From Enterovibrio qingdaonensis (GTDB lineage Bacteria > Pseudomonadota > Gammaproteobacteria > Enterobacterales > Vibrionaceae): DNA of 64,000 nucleotides. The notes under the pieces were generated by a model. That model had not been told where the DNA came from. It made no database searches and saw only the letters and a program-made list of their open reading frames with translations. The translations under genes were made by a program, and so were the position numbers. Positions 15,273 through 23,119 of the stretch are shown here, piece after piece (the first letter of the stretch is position 1; each line of letters starts with the position of its first letter). The stretch spans positions 62,001 through 126,000 of the forward strand of contig NZ_JAJUBB010000011.1 in NCBI RefSeq assembly GCF_028683135.1, in the 5' to 3' direction.

Positions 15273-17768
15273 TTACGGCTGAATCACCATTGCCTCTGAT
15301 TTGGTTGCTGTCATCACAAAGCGCAGTTCACCACCCGCTTTAATATCCGCGTGCTTGAAGAACAAACCGTCTTCTAACGCATTGCCATTGATGGTTACTG
15401 ACTTCACGTACAGATTGTCTGCACCATTGTTCTCCGCAATGATCTTGAAGGTGCCGCCTTCAACCGGAATCGTGACCGCATCAAACAGCGGACGACCAAT
15501 GGTGTAGGTTGGGTCAGCAGCGTTCACTTGGTAAAAGCCCATCGCAGACATGACATACCAGGCTGACATCGCGCCCACGTCTTCGTTACCGATCACGCCA
15601 TGCGGTTCCGCGAAGTACATGTCATTCAGGATATAGTCGACAACTTCTTGCGTCTTCCATGGCTCTGCAGTCCAGTTGTACAGGTAAGGAATGTGGTGTG
15701 ATGGCTCATTGCCAAATGCCACCTGACCAATCAAACCCGACATGTCTGGCGTTTCAGTGCCTTGGCTTTCAGCCGTGAATGTCGCTTCCAAGTTGGTGAG
15801 GAACGCACTTTCGCCACCCATGATCGCTTTAAGGCCCGCGATGTCGTGTGGGACAAACCATGTCCACTGCCATGCATTACCTTCGGTGTAGTTACCTGTT
15901 TCATGCGCCGTACCATACGGGTCGAACGGTGCCATAAACGTCCCGTCCATCATGACCGGACGCATAAAGCCCGTTACCCCGTAGTCTGCGTACTCCATCG
16001 GGTTGTTATCGAAGTAATGCGTGTAGCCTTTTGAACGTGCGAGGTAGGTGGCTTCCGCACTGGTATCACCCGCCGCTTTTGCGATTTGTGCGATAGCCCA
16101 GTCATAGAAGGCGTTTTCCAAGCCATATGACACGGATTCGATGGTGTAATCCGGATTAACCGGTTCACCATTTTCACGCTGAATCGCAGGGGCAAAACCT
16201 TCTTTCTCAATGTAATCGATATGCTTGGTCAGGGTCCGGTCCAGTACCGGCACATCCCACTCTGTTGCGAGTGCGGCGTAATTGTCATAGGTTGAAGAAT
16301 CAATGGCCGCTTTCAGTGCCAGTGCTTTCTCCGCTTGAGTGAACGCATCTGGGAATTTGGTGATGGCATCCGCAATCACAGCAACCGCTGGGTAACCCAC
16401 CATGGTGCCGGTTTCATCGCCCAAGTGTTCCCATTTTGGCAGCAAACCGCTTTCTGTGTATTTCTGAACTAGGTTCTTCGCGTATTGAACCGCGCGAGTC
16501 GGTTCGGTGATGGTTTTCAATGGGTGCAGGGCTTTGTGCGTATCCCACAAGGAGTAAACCGAGAAGTTGGGCAGCTCTTCAGTGGCTTGACCGTACGCGA
16601 TGGAATACTCACCTTCGCCATTACGGATAGAGCCTTTGCCCATTCCACGGAATTGCCCATCAACATCTTGATGCACCTGCGGTGCGATTTTGGTGTGGTA
16701 AAGCGCAGTGTAGAAAATCTCTTTCTGCTCAGCCGTACCGCCTTCAATGCTCAGGTTCAGAGCATTGGCCCATTTCTCACTCGCTTGCTTGCGTGCTTCA
16801 TCAAACGACAAACCCGCTTCTGCTTGGTGGTTCCTTTGCGCGCCACCCGCATCAACGGCCGAGATCGCGACCTGTGCATTTAGGGCTTGTGAACCACCTT
16901 GTTCAAATTCCACGTATGCGGTGACATCGGCTTTAATGCGTTTAACAGGTTTACCTGCATTGTCATAAACCAGTTCAGAAATGTGCTCGGCACTCAGACC
17001 ATCAACCGCTTTTCCGCCCACGAGCAGTTGCACGTTTTTGATCTTCTTGTCGAAGGTGGCATAGAAGAAGATTTTTTGGTTCTTCGCCCAGCCGGAGAAA
17101 TGCGCCGCATCACGCTCACCCGTGATGGTGTAGCCATCGTCACTGACGGTCAGTTTATTGCGCAGCGAGGTTGAGCCCCAATCGCTGTTTAGGATCGAGT
17201 TTAGGTCGACCTTCAAACGCTGTGGCTGCCCTTCTGGGTAGGTATAGCGGTGGAAGCCCACGCGCTCAGAAGCAGTCAGTTCAGCTTTGATACCGTTCTC
17301 AGCGATGTTTACTGAGTAGTAGCCCGCTTCTGCAACTTCAGAGGCTTTGTCCATCTTAACTGAGATTGCCTCGCGGTAATCGTCCGAATCTTCAATGTAT
17401 TTGGCGTTATCTTCGGTAAATGGCAGGAACAGAATGTCGCCCAACCCGCCCATACCAGTGCCAGAAAGGTGGGTGTGAGAGAAGCCAAACAGAGTGTCTT
17501 TGTCGTAGTGGTAACCGGATGAAGAGTGCCACCCCATTAGCTCAGTATCTGGCGACAGTTGCACCATGCCCTCTGGCACGACGGCACCCGGGAAGGTATG
17601 GCCGTTAAAGCCAGTACCAATAAACGGGTCAACGTATTTCAGAACATCCTGTTCTGAAGGGATAACACCTGTATTCGGGTCTGAATCGGTTGAGCTAGAG
17701 TGGCAGCCAAACAAGAAAAGTGCCGAAGAAACTGACAACGCCACTTTTGAAACACGAGAAATAGACAT
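15273..17768 (-). CDS. GH92 alpha-mannosidase lipoprotein 1
   Basis: An 831-residue exo-alpha-mannosidase. Signal and lipobox LFLFGC place Cys at about residue 22; no Asp follows, so it should be sorted to the outer membrane. Family elements in order: DPFIGTGFNGHTFPGA, GMVQLSPD and GFSHTHLSGTG in the N-terminal beta-sandwich; LWDTHKALHPL, then EGNAWQWTWFVPHD (the Glu is the probable catalytic acid), GNEPSHHIPYLYNW and GNEDVGAMSAWY (carrying the probable catalytic base) in the (alpha/alpha)6 domain. GH92 enzymes are calcium-dependent and inverting. ATG 17768 has AAGGAATT upstream; an upstream 18-codon extension lacks signal-peptide logic. It is the last of five tandem paralogues. The exact linkage cut is not visible. 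Confidence 0.93.
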   Translation of the reverse strand: MSISRVSKVALSVSSALFLFGCHSSSTDSDPNTGVIPSEQDVLKYVDPFIGTGFNGHTFPGAVVPEGMVQLSPDTELMGWHSSSGYHYDKDTLFGFSHTHLSGTGMGGLGDILFLPFTEDNAKYIEDSDDYREAISVKMDKASEVAEAGYYSVNIAENGIKAELTASERVGFHRYTYPEGQPQRLKVDLNSILNSDWGSTSLRNKLTVSDDGYTITGERDAAHFSGWAKNQKIFFYATFDKKIKNVQLLVGGKAVDGLSAEHISELVYDNAGKPVKRIKADVTAYVEFEQGGSQALNAQVAISAVDAGGAQRNHQAEAGLSFDEARKQASEKWANALNLSIEGGTAEQKEIFYTALYHTKIAPQVHQDVDGQFRGMGKGSIRNGEGEYSIAYGQATEELPNFSVYSLWDTHKALHPLKTITEPTRAVQYAKNLVQKYTESGLLPKWEHLGDETGTMVGYPAVAVIADAITKFPDAFTQAEKALALKAAIDSSTYDNYAALATEWDVPVLDRTLTKHIDYIEKEGFAPAIQRENGEPVNPDYTIESVSYGLENAFYDWAIAQIAKAAGDTSAEATYLARSKGYTHYFDNNPMEYADYGVTGFMRPVMMDGTFMAPFDPYGTAHETGNYTEGNAWQWTWFVPHDIAGLKAIMGGESAFLTNLEATFTAESQGTETPDMSGLIGQVAFGNEPSHHIPYLYNWTAEPWKTQEVVDYILNDMYFAEPHGVIGNEDVGAMSAWYVMSAMGFYQVNAADPTYTIGRPLFDAVTIPVEGGTFKIIAENNGADNLYVKSVTINGNALEDGLFFKHADIKAGGELRFVMTATKSEAMVIQP

Positions 17769-17822
17769 AGAGAATTCCTTGAAAAAGATGCCGCGCACTG
17801 GCGGCATCGGGTCTATCAACAA

Positions 17823-20279
17823 TTAGATTTTTGCCTGCATGGCTTCTTTTTTGTCGCCGGTCATCACGAAGCGCAACTCGCCGCCAGCTCTGATTTCACT
17901 GTGCTCAAAGGTCAGTTCGTTAGAGAGTTCGTTGCCGTTGATGGTGACGGATTTCACGTACTTGTTATGTGGGCTGTTGTTGTCAGCAATGATCTTGAAT
18001 GTGCCGCCGTCGACGTCAATGTCCACTTGATCAAACAATGGACGACCGATGGAGTAAGACGGATCAGCTGGAGACACTTGGTAGAAGCCCATCGCGGACA
18101 TGATGTACCACGCTGACATCTGGCCGACGTCCTCGTTACCAATCAAGCCTGTCGGTTCGATGGTGTACATTTCTGCCATAATACGGTCGAGGTACTCTTG
18201 CGCTTTCCAAGGCTCATCAGTCAGGTTGTAAAGATACGGAATGTGGTGCGAAGGCTCGTTACCGTGCATGTATTGACCGATGTATCCGGTCAAGTCAGGC
18301 AGTTCTTCACCCGTGTTTGATGAACGTGCAGTGAATAGCTCATCCAAGTCTTCGCGGAACGCTTTCTCAGGTGTCGTTTCTTTGTTGTTCGCCACATCTG
18401 CGTTGTAGATTTCTTGCTTCAGACGCGCAAAGTCATGCATAGGCTGGAACTTCCACTGCCACGCATTTCCTTCGGTAAAGGCAAATTCATCAACGTAGTA
18501 AGGGTCGAATGGCAGCAGCGGACACTTGTCTTTCATGGTGCCAGAGCCAGCAGGCCATTCAACCGATATACACTCGTCTGTTCTCTCTTCATCAAGAGGT
18601 TGGTTGAATTCAAGAGGCGGCTTGTTTGGTGATGAACTTGCTGGGTGATTTTTCGGACGCAAGAAACCTGTTTCTGCATCCCAGTGGTTCAACCAATTGT
18701 CTGCGCGAGCAAGAAACTCATCTTGGACTTTTACATCACCCGCCATACGCGCGATTTCTGATACTGCCCAATCGCCATACGCAAATTCCAAGGTGTATGA
18801 CGCAGAGTTCCAGTAGCCGTGGTGAACAAAGCCGTTGTCTTCGTAGACCTTCACTTGAACAACGTTAGCTGCACCAATGTTTTGGTCTTCCGTCCAATCC
18901 GGGAATTCGTTTTCTTCGTGGTAGCGTGCGGTGAACTCAGCAGCTTCCAGCGCATCTTGCGCATTGACGTCCAAGCCCTTCGCCATCGCGTCCGCGATAA
19001 TAGAAATCGCAGGGAAACCAATCATGGTGCCTGTGTAATGACCGTGCAGTTCCCACTTCGGTAAAATTCCGCCGTCTTTGTACTTGCGGATCAAATCGTT
19101 CGCGTATTCTTCAGCGCGATCAGGATTGATGATGGTTTGCAATGGATGGAAGGCGCGGAAGGTATCCCACATGGAGTAGATAGAGTAGTTTGGCGTATCT
19201 CCGGCCTCTTTTAGCTCTTGGGTACGCATCGCGCGGTAAGTGCCGTCAACATCTTGGAAGATCATTGGTGCGATGTTGGCGTGATACATGGCGGTGTAGA
19301 AAATCTCTTTTTGATCTTCAGTACCGCCTTTCACTGACACCTTAGCTAGCTCGTTGTGCCACGCTTGTTGTGCTTTTGCCAGAACCTTGTCAAAGCCCCA
19401 CTCTGAGACTTCCGCATCAAGGTTTTTCTTCGCGCCTTGCGCACTTGTTGGCGACAAACCTACGGTCATTTCAATCGGTTGATTAGACGGTGCGAACTCC
19501 AGATACGCGATGGTTTTGGTCGCATGAATCGCATCATTTTCCAGCGTAATTTCGGTTTCTGCTCCATCAACCATTGCGGTTGCTTTCACAACAGGCTGAT
19601 TGAATTTCGCGTAAAAATAGATGTGCTGGTTGTTCGCCCAACCATCAGAACTGCGTTTACCACGCACGGTATATTCATCAATAAACTCAATGTCACCAAT
19701 GGTGGTTCTGTTGCCCCAGCTTTTATTTAAGGTGTGGTCTAAATCAAGTTTAAGGAAAGGTGTTGCGCCCTCTTTAAACGTATATTTGTGGTAACCCACA
19801 CGCGGCGAAGTGGTTAATTCCACTTTAATATCACCACGATTTAATTCGACAGAATAATAACCCGCTTCCGCTTTTTCATTTTCTTTATCGAAGGTGTTAT
19901 ATGTCGCGTTGCTTTTTTCTGTGAATGGCAGAACCAGAATATCACCCAAGTCAGTGATACCGGTTCCAGAAAGGTGCGTATGAGAGAAACCGTAAACCGG
20001 AATATCTACCTTTTTGCCGTGGTCAAAGTAGCCAGCAGCAGAGCCCCACCCTTCCATTTCAGTATCAGGAGACAGTTGCACCATGCCGCCTGGGTACACA
20101 GCACCCGGGAACGTATGGCCGTCAGCACCTGTGCCAATAAACGGGTCAACGTATTTGATGAGGGATTTATTAACAACAGTACCGCCAAGATCTGTTTGCG
20201 GGTTTGAATTGGAATCTGAGTTGCAGCCAGATAGCACAATAGAGATCACCACCGCCAACGGTGCTAATTTAAGTTTCAT
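17823..20279 (-). CDS. GH92 alpha-mannosidase lipoprotein 2
   Basis: An 818-residue paralogue with lipobox VLSGC near residue 19 (followed by Asn). It has DPFIGTGADGHTFPGA, GFSHTHLSGTG, TEGNAWQWKF, GNEPSHHIPYLYN and GNEDVGQMSAWY, so all catalytic motifs are intact. A distinct insertion around residues 590-640 (between GFLRPKNHPA and PFDPYYVDEF) contains two Cys that could form a disulfide in a surface loop near the active site. Spacing to the downstream paralogue is 54 bp and a hairpin precedes it (20296-20319). It likely differs in aglycone preference from its neighbours. Confidence 0.93.
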   Translation of the reverse strand: MKLKLAPLAVVISIVLSGCNSDSNSNPQTDLGGTVVNKSLIKYVDPFIGTGADGHTFPGAVYPGGMVQLSPDTEMEGWGSAAGYFDHGKKVDIPVYGFSHTHLSGTGITDLGDILVLPFTEKSNATYNTFDKENEKAEAGYYSVELNRGDIKVELTTSPRVGYHKYTFKEGATPFLKLDLDHTLNKSWGNRTTIGDIEFIDEYTVRGKRSSDGWANNQHIYFYAKFNQPVVKATAMVDGAETEITLENDAIHATKTIAYLEFAPSNQPIEMTVGLSPTSAQGAKKNLDAEVSEWGFDKVLAKAQQAWHNELAKVSVKGGTEDQKEIFYTAMYHANIAPMIFQDVDGTYRAMRTQELKEAGDTPNYSIYSMWDTFRAFHPLQTIINPDRAEEYANDLIRKYKDGGILPKWELHGHYTGTMIGFPAISIIADAMAKGLDVNAQDALEAAEFTARYHEENEFPDWTEDQNIGAANVVQVKVYEDNGFVHHGYWNSASYTLEFAYGDWAVSEIARMAGDVKVQDEFLARADNWLNHWDAETGFLRPKNHPASSSPNKPPLEFNQPLDEERTDECISVEWPAGSGTMKDKCPLLPFDPYYVDEFAFTEGNAWQWKFQPMHDFARLKQEIYNADVANNKETTPEKAFREDLDELFTARSSNTGEELPDLTGYIGQYMHGNEPSHHIPYLYNLTDEPWKAQEYLDRIMAEMYTIEPTGLIGNEDVGQMSAWYIMSAMGFYQVSPADPSYSIGRPLFDQVDIDVDGGTFKIIADNNSPHNKYVKSVTINGNELSNELTFEHSEIRAGGELRFVMTGDKKEAMQAKI

Positions 20280-20295
20280 TTTTCATTCCTTTTAG

Positions 20296-20319
20296 AAAAA
20301 GGGAGAGAACTCTCCCTTT
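20296..20319 (-). terminator. Hairpin between GH92 genes 3 and 2
   Basis: AAAGGGAGAG / CTCTCCCTTT forms a 10-bp stem with a 2-nt loop, and the minus strand continues in U5. It should partly attenuate or stabilise the operon mRNA rather than stop it fully. Confidence 0.55.
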
Positions 20320-20354
20320 ATTTTTTATTGTTATTTTGTTTTAACTTCGCGCAG

Positions 20355-23051
20355 TTATTTCGGCATAGCATCCGCATGCAAGAAGCGACCTACACCAAAA
20401 TCTGGTGGTGTATCTTCTGGCTGAGAACCCCATGCTTTATTCGGCTCTTCACCCATCACGAATGACAGTGTTCCGCCATTCACAATGTCTGCTTGCGTCA
20501 GATAGGTACGCGTAAACTCACGACCATTTAAGGTTGCAGATTGAATGAAGATGTTTTCTCTGCTGACGTTTTCAGCTTTCACCGTGAAGGTTTTGCTGTT
20601 GCCCACATCAATTGACGCGTTATCAAACAACGGCGTACCAATTTCATAGATGCCTGTGGACGCGCTCACTGGATAGAAGCCAAGGGCACGGAACACAAAC
20701 CACGCAGACATGGTGCCGAAGTCGTCGTTACCACAAATGCCGTCTGGCGTGTTGTCGTAACACACGTTAGTGGCCGCTGCGATGGCCGCTTGTCCCTTCC
20801 ATGGTTGACCCACGTAGTTGTAGAGGTACGGTACGTGATGGTCAGGTTCGTTGCCCTGAACATGCTGGCCAACGTTACCGGTATTGAACACAGGGAATTG
20901 GTTGTCACCTGCGTTACGGTCTGGGTAGGTTGACCAATACTCATCCAAACGCGCCGCGAACAGGTCACCACGTTTTGCGTCTGGGTTCTGGGTTTTATCG
21001 AACTCGGTCATCAGGTCAATCAAGCCATGAATGTCATGTTGAACACTGAACGAGTATTGCCAACCGTTTGACTCTGCAAACGCATAGTTGAACATGTCTG
21101 GACGCCAATCTTTATCGACAGCCAAACCGGTTGCTGGATCGACCCAATCTGCGTCGATAAAGTCGCCTTTGGTGTCACGAGCTTTGAACCAGCCTTTGTA
21201 TTTCTTGCCGTTGAAATCGAACTGCGCCATCCAGTTGTTAGAACGGTCAGCAAACTCTTTGTACTCCGGCGCGTCTTCACCTAAAACGGCTTTGATTGCT
21301 TGTGCAATGGTCCAATCGTTATAGGCGTATTCCAGTGAATAAGAGGCGGTCCAACTGGTTTCAAATGGCGAGTGCGCCCACAAGTCCCCTTTCCCGATAC
21401 GCATTTTCGAGGCTTTAAAGCCGTTCTTTACGTACTCGTCGATGGAATCAACCGCACTGCCTTTGCGGCCGTCTTTGATCATGGCACTGATAAGGCGAAG
21501 TTTGATGTCTTGCTGCTCTGCTTCAGAGAAGCCAAGGTCGTCCATACGCTTGTCTAACGAACCTTTGGTCAACACATCCGCAATCACTGGCGTTGAGTGC
21601 ATACCCATCATCATGCCCGTTTCATTGCCTTTGAACGTCCACTCAGGCAAACGACCGTGACGGGTTTTCCCGTTATGATCGACCCAAGATTCTTCCGCAT
21701 AGGACAGCATAGAAAGGACAACGTCGGCCAAGCGATCAGGCTCAATGATGCTTGAAAGCGGCTGGACAGAACGGTAGGTATCCCACAGCGAGAAGGTGTC
21801 GTAACGTACAAAGTCTGCTTTGCCATCTTTGTTGGCATCCGCAATGCGTACTTTTTCAATCAGCGGCTCAGAGACCACATCGCCATTGGCGTTGGTGCCG
21901 TCTGGGTAAGCTCCGCGTCCTTGAAGTACCTGACGGTAGCGACCATCAAGGTCAGCATGGATCGTTTGACCAAGGAAGGTATGGTAAAGCGCGGTATAGA
22001 AGGTTTGTTTGTACTCGACATCCCCTTCCACTTTAATTTTACCCAGCTCTTTCTCCCACTTGGCGGTTGCATCTTGACGAACTTGGTCGAACGACTTGCC
22101 CGCCACTTCGGTCATATTAAGTGATGCACCAGTCTTATTGTCTTCGCCAATTTCGGTGTTAGACAATGCCAGTTTCGCTTCAACCACCAGCGCAGAATCT
22201 GCAGTGTCAAACTCGACATAGGCACGCGCATATTGCTTGGTGAACGTGGTTAGGCCAGCTTCTGCGGGCACATACGTTTTGGCGTCGTTGTCGTAGTATT
22301 CAAAGCGAATGCTTTTGATTGGCTGATCGAACTCCATGACAAAGAATTCTTTCTGGCTGGCCGCCCAACCATCAGAAAAACGGTGACCTGACAAGGTGTT
22401 TGCGTCTTTGTCCCACTCAAAGTGAGACTCAGCGGTGTAGTCCCAGTTAATGGTGAAGCCAAGGTTGACGATGATTTCGGACTTTTCGTCTTGCGGGAAA
22501 GAGTAACGGTGAACGCCCACGCGATCAGAGGCGGTTAATTCCGCTTTGATGTCATAGTCATCAAGGAAGACCGAATAGTAACCTGCTGTCGCTTGTTCGT
22601 TTTTATGCTTGAAGCGCGAGCCTTCCACATGCAAACGCGATGAACCTTCATTGAGCATGTAGTCTGAGCGGCTGTTAATAGGCATTACCAGAATGTCATT
22701 CAGGTCACCTGCGCCAGCACCAGAAAGGTGGGTGTGGGAAAAGCCGACGGTACGGTTGTCGTTGTAGTAATACCCCGAGGTATATTCCCAACCGTTAGAG
22801 CCATTGTTTGGAGAAAGCTGCACCATGCCGTGTGGCGTTGTTGCGCCCGGATAGGTATTGCCTAAATTGCCGGTGCCGATAAATGGATTCACATAACGGG
22901 TAACGTCCATGTCATCAAATAAAACAGGAACATTTAGCCCCATTTCAATCATCGGCTGATCGGTTAAAGAAACACTCTGCGTTGTACAACCTGCAGATCC
23001 TAAGATGCCCGAAATAACTGCGACATAAATAAAACTCTTCCTGAACTTCAT
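20355..23051 (-). CDS. GH92 alpha-mannosidase lipoprotein 3, diverged
   Basis: An 898-residue paralogue with lipobox GSAGC near residue 22. It has NPFIGTGNLGNTYPGATTP, GFSHTHLSGAG, AESNGWQYSFSVQHD (the EGN motif as ESN, Glu kept), GNEPDHHVPYLYNY and GNDDFGTMSAWF (Asp replacing Glu in the fourth motif). It is the most divergent of the four canonical copies. An acidic DANKDGKADF segment near residue 405, resembling a calcium-binding EF-hand or dockerin loop, sits just before the conserved LWDTYR. The C-terminus carries an extra tail of about 25 residues after the last beta-strand. It probably has a different linkage or substrate preference. Confidence 0.92.
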   Translation of the reverse strand: MKFRKSFIYVAVISGILGSAGCTTQSVSLTDQPMIEMGLNVPVLFDDMDVTRYVNPFIGTGNLGNTYPGATTPHGMVQLSPNNGSNGWEYTSGYYYNDNRTVGFSHTHLSGAGAGDLNDILVMPINSRSDYMLNEGSSRLHVEGSRFKHKNEQATAGYYSVFLDDYDIKAELTASDRVGVHRYSFPQDEKSEIIVNLGFTINWDYTAESHFEWDKDANTLSGHRFSDGWAASQKEFFVMEFDQPIKSIRFEYYDNDAKTYVPAEAGLTTFTKQYARAYVEFDTADSALVVEAKLALSNTEIGEDNKTGASLNMTEVAGKSFDQVRQDATAKWEKELGKIKVEGDVEYKQTFYTALYHTFLGQTIHADLDGRYRQVLQGRGAYPDGTNANGDVVSEPLIEKVRIADANKDGKADFVRYDTFSLWDTYRSVQPLSSIIEPDRLADVVLSMLSYAEESWVDHNGKTRHGRLPEWTFKGNETGMMMGMHSTPVIADVLTKGSLDKRMDDLGFSEAEQQDIKLRLISAMIKDGRKGSAVDSIDEYVKNGFKASKMRIGKGDLWAHSPFETSWTASYSLEYAYNDWTIAQAIKAVLGEDAPEYKEFADRSNNWMAQFDFNGKKYKGWFKARDTKGDFIDADWVDPATGLAVDKDWRPDMFNYAFAESNGWQYSFSVQHDIHGLIDLMTEFDKTQNPDAKRGDLFAARLDEYWSTYPDRNAGDNQFPVFNTGNVGQHVQGNEPDHHVPYLYNYVGQPWKGQAAIAAATNVCYDNTPDGICGNDDFGTMSAWFVFRALGFYPVSASTGIYEIGTPLFDNASIDVGNSKTFTVKAENVSRENIFIQSATLNGREFTRTYLTQADIVNGGTLSFVMGEEPNKAWGSQPEDTPPDFGVGRFLHADAMPK

Positions 23052-23119
23052 GTTACACCTTCATTTCACAAAAATACGAATAGAGAGGCCCTTAAACAGG
23101 GCCCCCATGTTTTTTATTT

